From Aminobacter sp. J41 (GTDB taxonomy: Bacteria; Pseudomonadota; Alphaproteobacteria; Rhizobiales; Rhizobiaceae): 64,000 nucleotides of DNA. The translations under genes and the position numbers were made by a program. The notes under the pieces were generated by a model, which did no database searches, was not told where the DNA came from, and worked only from the letters and a program-made list of their open reading frames with translations. Location: NCBI RefSeq assembly GCF_000526635.1, contig NZ_JAGL01000018.1, forward strand, positions 23,806 to 87,805, in the 5' to 3' direction. Shown in pieces: positions 39,793-53,077 of the stretch. The first letter of the stretch is position 1. The number at the start of each line of letters is the position of its first letter.

Positions 39793-40806
39793 ATGTTACG
39801 TCGTATTTCCGTGGCTTTGGCCGCGCTACTTTCTGCTGCCGCGCTGCCGGCGAAAGCTGCCGATGTCGAACTTAGTCTTGCTCACTGGCTTCCTCCTACG
39901 CATCCGATGCACACGGGCGGCATCGCACAGTGGGTTGAGTCCGTCAGCAAGGCGTCCAACGGAAGCATCAAGATCAACATCTTCCCGGCCGCGCAGCTGG
40001 GTTCGGCTGCCGACCACTATGACATGACCCGTGATGGCATTGCCGACATCGGATATGTGAATCCCGGCTATCAGGCAGGCCGCTTCCCCATCTACAGCCT
40101 GATCGAAGTCCCGTTCCATGTCCGCGAGGTGGATAACGGGGCAGGGGCGCTGCACGAGTGGTACGCCAAGTACGCCGAGATCGAGATGCCGGAAGTGAAG
40201 TTCTGCGTCATGAACCCGCACGATCCGGGCACGATCCACGCCAACACCGAGATCAAGGTGCCGGGCGACATCAAGGGCAAGAACATCCGCGCCGCTCACG
40301 CGACGATGGCCCGCTTCGTCTCCATGCTCGGTGGTTCGAGCGTCCAGGTGCCGGCAAATGAGGCGCGAGATGCGATCTCCAAGGGCATGGCGGATGCGAT
40401 CACCTTCCCATGGAACTCCGTCTACATCTTCGGCATGGATTCGGTGGTCACCTACCACCTGGACTTCCCGTTCTACATTTCGAACCAGATGCTGCTGATC
40501 AACAAGGGCGTCTACGATGGGCTCTCGGAAGAGAACCGGAAGGTGATCGACGACCACTGCACGCCGGAATGGTCGATCAAGTTCTCGAAGGATTGGGCGG
40601 AGAACGAGCGTTCCGGCCGCCAGAAGGCGATCGACGCCGGGCATACGCTGTATGCGCCGACGGATGACGAGATCAAGCAGTGGCGTGATGCCGCCGCGCC
40701 ACTCGTCGACCAGTGGAAGGACGATGTGCGCAAGGTCGGGCAGGATCCGGACAAGATCTACGGCGAGTATCGCGCCGCACTCGAGAAGTACGGCTCGCTC
40801 TACTAG
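39793..40806 (+). CDS. TRAP transporter substrate-binding protein (DctP type)
   Basis: 337-residue periplasmic binding protein with a signal peptide (about 1-22, SVALAALLSAAALPAKA). Family stretches: LSLAHWLPPTHPMHTGGIAQ, FPAAQLGSAADHYDMTRDGI, IRAAHATMARFVSMLGGSSV, and the late WSIKFSKDWAENERSGRQKA. GGGAGGA lies 5 bases before the ATG at 39793. No DctQ or DctM membrane genes are adjacent, so it is an orphan in this window. The likely ligand is an organic acid. Confidence 0.88.
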   Translation: MLRRISVALAALLSAAALPAKAADVELSLAHWLPPTHPMHTGGIAQWVESVSKASNGSIKINIFPAAQLGSAADHYDMTRDGIADIGYVNPGYQAGRFPIYSLIEVPFHVREVDNGAGALHEWYAKYAEIEMPEVKFCVMNPHDPGTIHANTEIKVPGDIKGKNIRAAHATMARFVSMLGGSSVQVPANEARDAISKGMADAITFPWNSVYIFGMDSVVTYHLDFPFYISNQMLLINKGVYDGLSEENRKVIDDHCTPEWSIKFSKDWAENERSGRQKAIDAGHTLYAPTDDEIKQWRDAAAPLVDQWKDDVRKVGQDPDKIYGEYRAALEKYGSLY

Positions 40807-40818
40807 GCCTCAGCGCGA

Positions 40819-40846
40819 AAGGGTGCCGTCGTATGATGGCACCCTT
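40819..40846 (+). terminator. Probable terminator hairpin after the TRAP binding-protein gene
   Basis: AAGGGTGCC and GGCACCCTT form a 9-base-pair stem around a 10-base loop, 12 bases past the stop. Only a short TT precedes GAACC, so efficiency is uncertain. Confidence 0.6.
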
Positions 40847-40924
40847 GAACCATCAGCGCGTAGCTTTGGCTTATCGAGCACCGGCCTTCTAAGCCGATGG
40901 ACTCCGGCCCGATCCAGAATTGAG

Positions 40925-41416
40925 CTACTCGGGCTTGCCGTTCTTCCAGGTGACGTTCTGGCCGTAGAGCGGCACGGTTGAGATCGCCATTTTCGCCGAC
41001 CCGTCCTGAACCTGCCGCGAGTGCGACAGGTAGATCAGCGTGTCGTTCTCCTTGTCATAGATGCGCTTGACGACCACGCTCTTCCAGATCAGCGACTGGC
41101 GCTGCTGGAACACTTCCTCGCCGCCCTTGCCGAGGTCGATGTCGCCGATTTCGATGGGTCCTGTTTGGTTGCAGGAAATCGCATTGTTCGACGGATCTTC
41201 GAACCAGTTGCCCTTCTGCAGCCGGTCGATGATGCCGCGGTCGAAATAGGTCACATGGCAGGTGATGCCCGAAATGTCGGGATCGGTAATTGCCTCGATG
41301 ACGATGTCGTTGCCGAGCCAGTCCACGCCGACCTTGCCGACTTCCTTGGAGTGGGCCGAGCCGGCACTGAGAGCCGCGAGTAAGGCGAGCGCAGCGGCCA
41401 TGCGAAGGTGTTTCAT
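40925..41416 (-). CDS. creA: CreA family protein
   Basis: 163-residue secreted protein of unknown function named after E. coli CreA. Signal peptide about 1-22 (MAAALALLAALSAGSAHS). Core: DWLGNDIVIEAITDPDISGI, TCHVTYFDRGIIDRLQKGNW, EDPSNNAISCNQTGPIEIGD. Two Cys residues may form a disulfide. The ATG at 41416 has AGGAG 9 bases upstream; an earlier ATG at 41425 overlaps that site. Convergent with the TRAP gene. Confidence 0.88.
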   Translation of the reverse strand: MKHLRMAAALALLAALSAGSAHSKEVGKVGVDWLGNDIVIEAITDPDISGITCHVTYFDRGIIDRLQKGNWFEDPSNNAISCNQTGPIEIGDIDLGKGGEEVFQQRQSLIWKSVVVKRIYDKENDTLIYLSHSRQVQDGSAKMAISTVPLYGQNVTWKNGKPE

Positions 41417-41631
41417 CAACGTCATCTCCTGATCCCAGCAAGTTGAACCCGCCTGCGGCAATATAGGGATTGGCACGTTCCCGATGTAAGGGATGCGGAA
41501 TCGATCCTCTCCACCGGCAGCTCCGCCCCCGGTTCGGTTTTTTGCCGCAATCTGTGATACAAACCGCCGACGAGCTCGATTCAGCAGGCTGACCTGCCCG
41601 AACCGCGCTTATTCAGGAGAGGGAAATCCGA

Positions 41632-42276
41632 ATGAAGAAGATCGTTCTGGCCTTTGCGGGTGCTGCGTTTCTGGCCGGCTGCACGACCGACCCGTATACG
41701 GGCGAGCAGAAGATGTCGAACATGGCTGGTGGCGCGGCGCTGGGTGCGCTTGCGGGCGCCGGGATCGGCGTGCTCGCCGGAGGTGACGACCGCCGCAACG
41801 CGCTGATCGGCGCCGGCATCGGTGCGCTGGCAGGCGGCGCCATCGGTGGCTACATGGACCAGCAGGAGGCGGAACTGCGCCGCTATCTGCAGGGCACTGG
41901 TGTATCGGTTACCCGCGTCGGCAACCAGATCGTCCTCAACATGCCGTCGAACATTACCTTCGCGACCGACCAGTACGAGGTGGTGCCGGCCTTCTACGAC
42001 ACGCTGAATGCGGTTGCGATGGTGCTGAACAAGTACAACCGCACCTTCGTCGACATCAACGGCCACACCGACTCCACCGGCAGCCTGCAGCACAACCAGG
42101 TGCTGTCCGAGCGCCGCGCCGATTCGGTCGCTCGCTTCCTCGCCCAGCGTGGTGTCGACAGCCGCCGCTTCGCCATCCGCGGCTTTGGCCCGTCGCAGCC
42201 GATCGCGTCCAACGCGAGCGCAGACGGCCGCGCCCAGAACCGCCGCGTCGAGATTTACCTGACGCCGTTCACCTGA
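41632..42276 (+). CDS. OmpA-family lipoprotein with glycine-zipper segment
   Basis: 214 residues. Lipoprotein signal with lipobox LAGC (MKKIVLAFAGAAFLAGC). A glycine-zipper segment follows at about 35-72 (GGAALGALAGAGIGVLAG), then a C-terminal OmpA-like peptidoglycan-binding domain: VDINGHTDSTGSLQHNQVLS, ERRADSVARFLAQRGVDSRR, then AQNRRVEIYL. It resembles the YiaD/Pal group. It overlaps the convergent psuG by 8 bases. Confidence 0.92.
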   Translation: MKKIVLAFAGAAFLAGCTTDPYTGEQKMSNMAGGAALGALAGAGIGVLAGGDDRRNALIGAGIGALAGGAIGGYMDQQEAELRRYLQGTGVSVTRVGNQIVLNMPSNITFATDQYEVVPAFYDTLNAVAMVLNKYNRTFVDINGHTDSTGSLQHNQVLSERRADSVARFLAQRGVDSRRFAIRGFGPSQPIASNASADGRAQNRRVEIYLTPFT

Positions 42277-43192
42277 TCGCAAGCGCGGCAGCGATCTGGG
42301 CAGCCAGCCGGGCGTTGTTCTCGACCAGCGCGATGTTGGTGACGAGACTGCGGCCGGCAGTGAGCTCCAGGATGGTGGCAAGAAGAAAAGGCGTGACGGC
42401 TTTGCCGCTCACGCCTTTTTCGTTGGCCATGCGCTGCGCCGTCTCAATATGCTGCGCCATCTCCTCGGCCGGAATTTCCGACGCCGCCGGCACCGGATTG
42501 GCAACCAGCATGCCCCCGTCGAGTCCCAGCTCTTGGCGGGTGCGGAAGAAAGCGGCGATTGCTTGGGGCTCATCGAGCCGCAGCGGCACGGGGTAGGGCG
42601 ATTGTCGCGACCAAAAGGCGGGCATCACGTCGTTGCCGAAGCCGACCACCGGAACGCCGCGCGTTTCAAGCACTTCCAAAGTCTTGGCGATGTCGAGGAT
42701 CGCCTTTGCCCCGGCCGAGACGACGATGACCGGCGTGCGGGCAAGTTCATCAAGGTCGGCGGAAATGTCGAAGCTTGCTTCGGCGCCCTTGTGGACGCCG
42801 CCGATGCCTCCGGTGGCGAACACCGAAATGCCGGCAAGGTGCGCGGCGATCATCGTTGCGGCGACGGTGGTGCCGCCCGTGCGCTTCTGCGAGACCGCAA
42901 AGGCAAGGTCGGCGCGCGACAGCTTCATGGCGCCGGTGGTTTGCGCCAGAGCGACGCGCTCCTTGTCTGTAAGGCCGATCTTGATGCGTCCGTCGATCAC
43001 CGCGATCGTCGCGGGTGTGGCCCGTTCCTCGCGGATGATCTGCTCCACGCCTTCCGCCATGCGAGTATTGTCGGGGTAGGGCATGCCATGGGTAATGATG
43101 GTGCTTTCGAGCGCCACCACCGGCTTACTGGCTGAAAGCGCGGCCTGAACCTCCGGCGAGATGTCGATGTGGATTGCGGCCGTCTGCTTCAT
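42269..43192 (-). CDS. psuG: Pseudouridine-5'-phosphate glycosidase
   Basis: 307 residues. Reversibly cleaves pseudouridine 5'-phosphate to uracil and ribose 5-phosphate. Family stretches: PVVALESTIITHGMPYPDNT, TPATIAVIDGRIKIGLTDKE, RTGGTTVAATMIAAHLAGIS, VFATGGIGGVHKGAEASFDI, VSAGAKAILDIAKTLEVLET. It is 14 bases downstream of the PfkB-type kinase on the same strand, the usual psuK-psuG pair for pseudouridine salvage. Confidence 0.94.
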   Translation of the reverse strand: MKQTAAIHIDISPEVQAALSASKPVVALESTIITHGMPYPDNTRMAEGVEQIIREERATPATIAVIDGRIKIGLTDKERVALAQTTGAMKLSRADLAFAVSQKRTGGTTVAATMIAAHLAGISVFATGGIGGVHKGAEASFDISADLDELARTPVIVVSAGAKAILDIAKTLEVLETRGVPVVGFGNDVMPAFWSRQSPYPVPLRLDEPQAIAAFFRTRQELGLDGGMLVANPVPAASEIPAEEMAQHIETAQRMANEKGVSGKAVTPFLLATILELTAGRSLVTNIALVENNARLAAQIAAALAIR

Positions 43193-43206
43193 GTGTCTCC
43201 CGCCGT

Positions 43207-44139
43207 TCAGCTGATCTTTCTCGGGGTCCCGACGCGTGCGAGCGCTGTTTCGAACGCCTCGTCCTCATAGTCGGCTACCACGTTGGGCGATGCAATCGTC
43301 AGCATCGCGGCGGCCATGCCGCGCCGCACCGCCTCGTTGAAGCTTTCGCCCCGCATCAGCGCCGTGGTAGCCACGCCGGCGAGCGCGTCTCCTGCGCCGG
43401 TCACATCCGCAATCGCTTCGAGCTGCGGCGGGGTGATGTTGAAAACGCCCGTGTCGTCGAAGAAAATCGTCTCCTCGCCGCCCGCAGTGATGACGCCGCG
43501 TCTGAGCCCGCGGTCGCGCAGCAATTTGATGGCTTCGGCAGCGTCATCCGCACCCGACAGTACGCGGGCCTCGCGGCGGTTCATGAACAGGCAGGAGAGG
43601 GATGCCAGGATCGGCTCCAGCCGCCGCGCCTTCGCTGGCGAAATCGCGATGGCGTAGATCGGGCGGCCTCCCGCCATGTCCGCAAGCCGCATCAGCGCAT
43701 CTTCCGGCATATTGGCTTCGCAGAAGACAGCATCCGCAGCCGCCACCGCATCGCGAATCTTGCGCCGGCGCAGCTGCCGGGTAAAGCCGAGCTCGTAGAG
43801 CGTCATGTCGGCGAGCCCGGCAATCAGCTCGCCATTCGGGTCGAGGAGGGCGGTGTAGCTCGGCGTCGTGCGGTCGAGAAAGATCGCGGACACGTCCTCG
43901 ATGCCACTTTCGGCCAGCACGTCGGCTACCGCCAGCCCCGCAAGATCCCCTCCGCGCAGCGACATCAGCGTCACGTCCACGCCATGGTGCACCGCATTGC
44001 GCGCCGCGTTCAGCGCGCCGCCGCCGGCTTCCTCGCGCAGGCTGCCCGGATTCGACGCAGCCGGCACATAGACACCATCGATCCTGCCGCGCCGGTCGAT
44101 ATGGGCCGCGCCCGAGACGAAAAGCTTTGGTCGTTGCAT
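43207..44139 (-). CDS. psuK: PfkB-family kinase, probable pseudouridine kinase
   Basis: 310 residues. Ribokinase-fold signatures: KLFVSGAAHIDRRGRIDG at the N-terminus, REEAGGGALNAARNAVHHGV, and the C-terminal anion-hole motif DVTGAGDALAGVATTALMRG with the catalytic Asp. The ATG at 44139 is chosen because the family N-terminus starts there. Pairing with psuG strongly suggests phosphorylation of pseudouridine. Confidence 0.88.
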   Translation of the reverse strand: MQRPKLFVSGAAHIDRRGRIDGVYVPAASNPGSLREEAGGGALNAARNAVHHGVDVTLMSLRGGDLAGLAVADVLAESGIEDVSAIFLDRTTPSYTALLDPNGELIAGLADMTLYELGFTRQLRRRKIRDAVAAADAVFCEANMPEDALMRLADMAGGRPIYAIAISPAKARRLEPILASLSCLFMNRREARVLSGADDAAEAIKLLRDRGLRRGVITAGGEETIFFDDTGVFNITPPQLEAIADVTGAGDALAGVATTALMRGESFNEAVRRGMAAAMLTIASPNVVADYEDEAFETALARVGTPRKIS

Positions 44140-44294
44140 GGAAAGTCCGGTTGAATGCGCCTGCGCGGGGAGCGTATTCAACGCGGGCAGGCGCCGCAAC
44201 TCTGCGCCTCGAATCGCTGATTGCTGGACCTATGCGCGTTCACGATGCCGCGCCTGCTGGTACGTTCTGGCCTCTACATCCCAAAACGAAAATA

Positions 44295-44365
44295 GAACAT
44301 AATCCGAAAAGCTATTTCAAATCAGTTATTTGATCGCTATTGCCAAATTGGAACAAAAAGAGTAC
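44295..44365 (+). promoter_or_regulatory. Two LexA-like direct repeats upstream of recA
   Basis: GAAC-N7-GAAA at 44295-44309 and GAAC-N7-GTAC at 44351-44365 each differ by one base from the alphaproteobacterial SOS box GAAC-N7-GAAC. They sit 58 to 128 bases before the recA start. The second is the better placed. This is consistent with LexA control of recA. Confidence 0.5.
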
Positions 44366-44422
44366 AAAAAATCATTGGACACAGGACATCCGGCTTCGCG
44401 GTCCATCAAGGGGTAAGGTATC

Positions 44423-45520
<1,098 letters not shown>

Positions 45521-45565
45521 GCCCCGCTAGAGCCGCGTTCCCGTGGCTTAGGGGTGTGATTTTCA

Positions 45566-45600
45566 GACCGCCGGGAGGGGTTCCGGCGGTCTTTTCCTTT
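45566..45600 (+). terminator. Rho-independent terminator of recA
   Basis: GACCGCCGG pairs with CCGGCGGTC (9 base pairs, 8-base loop), followed by TTTTCCTTT. It lies 46 bases after the recA stop. Confidence 0.88.
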
Positions 45601-45709
45601 GTGGACTGTCCGTTATCGTCCTGCTTTCTGGACAGCTTGAAAGCTGGACGTTAAAAGGCCTTTCCTTTCGGCCGCAAGGGGTGCGGCCGCTCTACCTGAA
45701 GGCATCGGC

Positions 45710-48373
<2,664 letters not shown>

Positions 48374-48397
48374 GGCGCCGACGTTGAAACATGAACC

Positions 48398-48419
48398 AAG
48401 GGCCGCTCATGCGGCCCTT
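48398..48419 (+). terminator. Hairpin after alaS (first of two identical copies)
   Basis: AAGGGCCGC-TCAT-GCGGCCCTT, 25 bases past the alaS stop, followed by CAGTTTGTTG. It probably terminates alaS. An identical stem-loop lies 153 bases downstream. Confidence 0.65.
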
Positions 48420-48550
48420 CAGTTTGTTGACAAACCCTCGACGCACCTTTCCGGAGCCCGAGATTCACGGAACGTCTCAGATTCAAAGTGAGAACGGATC
48501 GGAATCAACAAGCCTGATTTGAAGGCTCGCGGAACTTTGTCAGCAGTCTG

Positions 48551-48577
48551 AAGGGCCGCTCATGCGGCCCTTTTTCT
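48551..48577 (+). terminator. Second identical hairpin, with T-run
   Basis: The same AAGGGCCGC-TCAT-GCGGCCCTT stem, here extended by TTTTC on the plus strand, is a better rho-independent terminator than the first copy. It abuts the 3' end of the convergent PRC-barrel gene. The duplicated stem may mark a short transcript between the two (see findings). Confidence 0.7.
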
Positions 48578-48579
48578 TG

Positions 48580-48942
48580 TCAGTCGTTCCAGATTTCCAT
48601 GGCGCTGACCCCCTCGGCGTCAACGTTGAGGGTCAGCCGGTTGTTCTCCCAAGTGAACTGGTCGAGCGGAACGACAATCTCTTCCTTCGGATAGGCACCG
48701 CCCTGCTCGAACTCGACGACAAGGGCGGATGGGGTGCTGGCGTCGGTGCCCAATACGTCGTCGACCTCGCCGATCTTCGTACCGGACGCATTGTGGACGT
48801 CGAGATCCTCGACCTGGTCGACGGTCGCGCCAATGGCCGGTACCTGGACGTTATCTTCCAGTTTTGTCCATGCGCCCTGCGCGAATGCTGTGGACGAGGC
48901 GAGGGCGGCTGCGAGGAATGCGCTGTGTTTCAATTTCAGCAT
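48580..48942 (-). CDS. Secreted PRC-barrel-like small protein
   Basis: 120 residues. Signal peptide about 1-22 (LKLKHSAFLAAALASSTAFA). The mature part resembles a PRC-barrel: VDQVEDLDVHNASGTKIGEV, DDVLGTDASTPSALVVEFEQ, then VPLDQFTW. PRC-barrel domains are found in RNA-maturation and photosynthetic proteins; the role of secreted forms is unknown. The ATG at 48942 has AGGGAG upstream. Convergent with alaS. Confidence 0.7.
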   Translation of the reverse strand: MLKLKHSAFLAAALASSTAFAQGAWTKLEDNVQVPAIGATVDQVEDLDVHNASGTKIGEVDDVLGTDASTPSALVVEFEQGGAYPKEEIVVPLDQFTWENNRLTLNVDAEGVSAMEIWND

Positions 48943-49019
48943 GTCGGGACTCCCTGTTCGGGTACTCAATTCCCCGCAGGGTGAAAAGTTCGCCTGCTCG
49001 TAGCTGCACTGACCATAAA

Positions 49020-49049
49020 TAAAAATGCCGGCGCGAATGTCGCGCCGGC
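49020..49049 (-). terminator. Rho-independent terminator of icd
   Basis: On the minus strand GCCGGCGCGA and TCGCGCCGGC form a 10-base-pair stem with a 3-base loop, followed by ATTTTTATTT. It lies 43 bases past the icd stop. Confidence 0.85.
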
Positions 49050-49092
49050 GTCTCGTTGTTCAACTACAGACGGTGACTGTCCGCGCCTCTGA

Positions 49093-50304
49093 TCAGGCCA
49101 TGGCCTTCTGCAGGTTCTCGTCGATCTTGTCGAGGAAGCCGGTGGTCGACAGCCACGGCTGGTCGGCGCCGATCAGCAGCGCGAGGTCCTTGGTCATGAA
49201 GCCCGACTCGACGGTCTGGATGCAGACCTTCTCGAGGGTCTCGGCGAAGACCTTCAGCTGCTCGTTGTCGTCGAGCTTGGCGCGGTGCGCGAGGCCGCGG
49301 GTCCAGGCGAAGATCGACGCGATCGAGTTGGTCGAGGTCTCCTCGCCCTTCTGGTGCTGGCGGTAGTGACGGGTCACGGTGCCGTGTGCGGCCTCGGCCT
49401 CTACGGTTTTGCCATCCGGGGTCATCAGCACCGAGGTCATCAGGCCGAGCGAGCCGAAGCCCTGCGCGACGGTGTCGGACTGGACGTCGCCGTCATAGTT
49501 CTTGCACGCCCAGACGTAGCCGCCCGACCACTTCAGCGAGGCAGCGACCATGTCGTCGATCAGGCGGTGTTCGTACCAGATGCCGAGTTCCTTGAACTGG
49601 GCGGCGAACTCCTGCTCGTAGACTTCCTGGAAGATGTCCTTGAAGCGGCCGTCATAGGCCTTCAGGATGGTGTTTTTGGTCGACAGGTAGACCGGCCACT
49701 TGCGCAGCAGGCCGTAGTTCAGCGAGGCGCGGGCGAAGTCGCGGATCGACTCGTCGAGGTTGTACATGCCCATGGCGACACCGGCTGCCGGCGCGTCGAA
49801 CACTTCATGCTCGATGACCTGGCCGTCCTCGCCGACGAACTTCATCGTCAGCTTGCCCTTGCCCGGGAAGCGGAAGTCGGTCGCGCGGTACTGGTCGCCA
49901 AAGGCGTGACGGCCGACGACGATCGGCTGGGTCCAGCCCGGAACCAGGCGCGGGACGTTCTTCATGATGATGGGCTCGCGGAAGATCGTGCCGCCGAGGA
50001 TGTTGCGGATGGTGCCGTTCGGCGACTTCCACATCTTCTTCAGGCCGAATTCCTTCACGCGGGCTTCGTCCGGCGTGATGGTGGCGCACTTGACGCCGAC
50101 GCCGTACTTCTGGATCGCCTTGGCGGCGTCGATCGTGATCTGATCGTCGGTAGCGTCGCGAGCCTCGATGCCGAGGTCGTAGTAATGCAGGTCAATGTCA
50201 AGGTAAGGGTGGATCAGCTTGTCCTTGATGAGCTGCCAGATGATCCTGGTCATCTCATCGCCGTCGAGCTCGACAACCGGATTTGCCACCTTGATCTTTG
50301 CCAT
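49093..50304 (-). CDS. icd: NADP-dependent isocitrate dehydrogenase
   Basis: Citric acid cycle enzyme, 403 residues, of the homodimeric eukaryote-like type common in rhizobia. Substrate and metal motifs: [80 protein letters not shown]. The ATG at 50304 gives the expected start [20 protein letters not shown]; upstream in-frame sequence is not conserved. Divergent from the TrmJ-like gene. Confidence 0.97.
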   Translation of the reverse strand: MAKIKVANPVVELDGDEMTRIIWQLIKDKLIHPYLDIDLHYYDLGIEARDATDDQITIDAAKAIQKYGVGVKCATITPDEARVKEFGLKKMWKSPNGTIRNILGGTIFREPIIMKNVPRLVPGWTQPIVVGRHAFGDQYRATDFRFPGKGKLTMKFVGEDGQVIEHEVFDAPAAGVAMGMYNLDESIRDFARASLNYGLLRKWPVYLSTKNTILKAYDGRFKDIFQEVYEQEFAAQFKELGIWYEHRLIDDMVAASLKWSGGYVWACKNYDGDVQSDTVAQGFGSLGLMTSVLMTPDGKTVEAEAAHGTVTRHYRQHQKGEETSTNSIASIFAWTRGLAHRAKLDDNEQLKVFAETLEKVCIQTVESGFMTKDLALLIGADQPWLSTTGFLDKIDENLQKAMA

Positions 50305-50528
50305 GAGCATTGCCTCACTTTCAGGGGAGGGCCCAATGGCCCTTCTATGGATGGAAATGGCGCCCCTATAGCATTGCCGCCGGGCAACGCAAAGCCTTGG
50401 CAGCACGGTATTTCCCGGTTCTTCTTTCTGCCCCACCGGCAAGCGCGGCTTAATGCAGCGCATATAAGCTATGTCTTCAAATTACCTCCTGCCTGTGGCA
50501 GGGACGGAAACCCAAATCAGCAGGATGA

Positions 50529-51380
50529 GTGACCGTGGCAGGTACTGACCGCGAGAAGCAGTTGATCCAGGAAGGTCCAGCGATCGTCCTGGTCGAGCCA
50601 CAGCTCGGCGAAAACATCGGCATGGTGGCGCGCGCCATGGCGAATTTCGGCCTGGCCGAACTTCGTCTCGTCAATCCGCGCGACGGCTGGCCGAACGAGA
50701 AGGCGCGCTCGGCGGCTTCCAAGGCCGACCACGTCATTGACGGCGCGCGCGTGTTCGACACGCTGCCTGAAGCCATCGCCGACATGAACTACGTAATCGC
50801 GACGACCGCGCGCCAGCGCGACGGTTTCAAGCCGGTGCGTGGCCCCGTCGAAGCCAGCCAGATACTGCGCCAGCGTTTTGCTGCTGGCCAGAAGACCGGC
50901 ATCCTGTTCGGACGCGAGCGCTTCGGGCTCTACAACGAAGAGGTCGGCCTCGCCGACGAGATCGTGACCTTCCCGGTCAATCCGGCCTTCGCCTCGCTCA
51001 ATATCGCCCAGGCGGTGCTGCTCATGTCGTATGAGTGGATGAAGGCAGGCATGGAGGACGAACTCGACCTCGCCTTCAGGGGCCCGGAGATCACGCCGGC
51101 GCCGAAGGTGGCGCTGCAGGGCCTGTTCGACCACCTGGAAGAAGCGCTGCAGGTGCGCGGCTATTTCCGCCCGGCGGCGAAGAAGCCGAAGATGGTCGAC
51201 AATCTGCGCGCGGTACTGACCCGTCCGGGCTTCAGCGAGGCTGAGATCAAGGTGCTGCGCGGCATCGTCGCCTCGCTCGACTATTTTTCTCCCAAGGAGC
51301 CGCGCGGGACGTCCTATCCGCAGCGCAAGGCCAAGGCTGACGCCAAGGCGCACGGAAGCGAGGACGCTTCCGATGAGTGA
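50529..51380 (+). CDS. TrmJ-like tRNA/rRNA methyltransferase (SPOUT family)
   Basis: 283 residues. SpoU/TrmH-type domain: [20 protein letters not shown] with the N-terminal Asn/Arg motif, [20 protein letters not shown], then [20 protein letters not shown] and [19 protein letters not shown], the knot motifs 2 and 3. The C-terminal extension is helical and basic and matches TrmJ (2'-O-methylation of tRNA position 32). The GTG start at 50529 has AGGA 4 bases upstream. It overlaps murI by 8 bases. Confidence 0.87.
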   Translation: MTVAGTDREKQLIQEGPAIVLVEPQLGENIGMVARAMANFGLAELRLVNPRDGWPNEKARSAASKADHVIDGARVFDTLPEAIADMNYVIATTARQRDGFKPVRGPVEASQILRQRFAAGQKTGILFGRERFGLYNEEVGLADEIVTFPVNPAFASLNIAQAVLLMSYEWMKAGMEDELDLAFRGPEITPAPKVALQGLFDHLEEALQVRGYFRPAAKKPKMVDNLRAVLTRPGFSEAEIKVLRGIVASLDYFSPKEPRGTSYPQRKAKADAKAHGSEDASDE

Positions 51381-52167
51381 ACGTCCCGTACTCGTCTTCG
51401 ATTCGGGCGTCGGCGGGCTGACGGTTCTGCGCGAGGCGCGGGTGCTAATGCCGGATCGGCAATTTGTCTACGTCGCGGACGATGCCGGCTTTCCTTATGG
51501 CGCCTGGGCCGAGGAGGCGCTGCGCGAGCGTATCGTCAAACTGTTCGGCACGCTGCTCGCCAAGTACAAGCCGGAGATCGCGGTCATTGCCTGCAACACG
51601 GCGTCCACGCTGGTCCTGGGCGATCTGCGCGCGGCCTATCCGGACACGCCGTTCGTCGGCACCGTGCCAGCGATCAAGCCGGCGGCGGAGCGTACGCGCT
51701 CCGGCATTGTTTCAGTGCTGGCAACGCCGGGAACTGTCCGGCGCCAGTACACCCGCGATCTGATCGACCACTGGGCGTCGAAGGTGCATGTTCGCCTTGT
51801 CGGAAGTGAGCGTCTTGCCTCGCTCGCGGAGGCCTACATGCGCGACGGATTTGTCGACGAGGAGGCGGTGCGGGCGGAGATCGCACCGTGCTTCATCGAG
51901 CAGGACGGCAAGCGCACCGACATCGTCGTGCTTGCCTGCACGCATTATCCGTTCCTGGTGAACCGCATGCGCAAGACGGCGCCCTGGCCGGTCGACTGGA
52001 TCGATCCCGCAGAGGCGATCGCCCGGCGCGCGCTGTCACTGCTCGCGCCCGTGCAGCGGGACGAGCTCGCCGAGCCGCTGTTTCCAACCGACATTGCCGT
52101 GTTCACGACAGGCCAGCCGGACCGTGCGTCGCGGCGGCTCATGCAGGGGTTCGGGCTGCACGCCTGA
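51373..52167 (+). CDS. murI: Glutamate racemase
   Basis: 264 residues. Makes D-glutamate for peptidoglycan. The two catalytic cysteines are seen in [16 protein letters not shown] and [16 protein letters not shown]; the N-terminus has [15 protein letters not shown]. The start overlaps the last 8 bases of the methyltransferase gene, so translation is probably coupled. It continues toward rpsD after a 215-base gap. Confidence 0.95.
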   Translation: MSERPVLVFDSGVGGLTVLREARVLMPDRQFVYVADDAGFPYGAWAEEALRERIVKLFGTLLAKYKPEIAVIACNTASTLVLGDLRAAYPDTPFVGTVPAIKPAAERTRSGIVSVLATPGTVRRQYTRDLIDHWASKVHVRLVGSERLASLAEAYMRDGFVDEEAVRAEIAPCFIEQDGKRTDIVVLACTHYPFLVNRMRKTAPWPVDWIDPAEAIARRALSLLAPVQRDELAEPLFPTDIAVFTTGQPDRASRRLMQGFGLHA

Positions 52168-52183
52168 ATTCCCGCAGTTTGCG

Positions 52184-52382
52184 TTGACATTGGGGACGGA
52201 ATCCCATAGGTCAGCGCCAACTCCGCGCCGCAAGGTGCGGTGTTGTCGTTTACGTGTCCCGTGGACATCTTCGCAATGCGTGCGTGGGTTGTCCTGTCAG
52301 GTCTCCATTGCGGGGCCAAAGGAGGGCGCGTTCCTTTGCCCGGGGCGAGAGCTTCGGGTGCAACTCTTTGAAAGGGAATGCG
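52184..52382 (+). promoter_or_regulatory. rpsD promoter candidate and structured leader
   Basis: TTGACA at 52184-52189 is followed, after 17 bases, by TAGGTC at 52207-52212, a plausible housekeeping promoter. The leader contains a hairpin of GGGCCAAAGGA (52313-52323) with TCCTTTGCCC (52332-52341) and one bulged C. S4 autoregulates its own mRNA in some bacteria; a similar role here is inference. Confidence 0.4.
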
Positions 52383-53000
52383 ATGAGCAAGCGCGAATCC
52401 GCAAAGTACAAAATTGACCGCCGTATGGGCGAAAACATCTGGGGCCGTCCGAAGTCCCCGGTGAACAAGCGCGAATACGGCCCGGGCCAGCACGGCCAGC
52501 GCCGCAAGGGCAAGATGTCGGACTTCGGTCTGCAGCTGCGCGCCAAGCAGAAGCTCAAGGGCTACTACGGCGACATCTCCGAGAAGCAGTTCCGCAAGAC
52601 CTATGACGAGGCTGCTCGTCGCAAGGGCGACACCCCGGACAACCTGATCGGTCTGCTCGAGTCGCGCCTCGACGCGATCGTCTACCGCGCCAAGTTCGTT
52701 CCGACGATCTTCGCTGCCCGTCAGTTCGTCAACCACGGCCACGTCAACGTCAACGGCAAGCGCGTGAACATCGGTTCCTACCGCTGCAAGCCGGGCGACG
52801 TCATCGAGGTCCGCGAGAAGTCGAAGCAGCTCGTCATCGTTCTGGAGTCCGTCCAGCTCGCTGAGCGTGATGTTCCGGACTATCTCGAGGTCGACCACAA
52901 CAAGATGACTGCGAAGTTCCTCCGCGCCCCGGGCCTCGCCGAGGTTCCGTACCCGGTCCAGATGGAGCCGAACCTGGTCGTCGAGTTCTACTCGCGCTAA
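52383..53000 (+). CDS. rpsD: 30S ribosomal protein S4
   Basis: 205 residues, the length expected for Rhizobiaceae S4. Start [20 protein letters not shown], then [20 protein letters not shown] and the S4 RNA-binding domain [40 protein letters not shown]. It stands alone outside the alpha operon, as usual for rhizobia. Ribosome site GAAAGGGAA upstream; the ATG at 52383 fixes the start. Confidence 0.98.
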   Translation: MSKRESAKYKIDRRMGENIWGRPKSPVNKREYGPGQHGQRRKGKMSDFGLQLRAKQKLKGYYGDISEKQFRKTYDEAARRKGDTPDNLIGLLESRLDAIVYRAKFVPTIFAARQFVNHGHVNVNGKRVNIGSYRCKPGDVIEVREKSKQLVIVLESVQLAERDVPDYLEVDHNKMTAKFLRAPGLAEVPYPVQMEPNLVVEFYSR

Positions 53001-53031
53001 CAGGTGCCAGCGTCTGACGCTACGAATTCGG

Positions 53032-53056
53032 AAAGCCGCCTTCGGGCGGCTTTTTC
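53032..53056 (+). terminator. Rho-independent terminator of rpsD
   Basis: AAAGCCGCC-TTCG-GGCGGCTTT with a UUCG tetraloop, followed by TTC. It lies 31 bases after the rpsD stop. Confidence 0.9.
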
Positions 53057-53077
53057 GTCAGATAGAGGGGGTATCGG

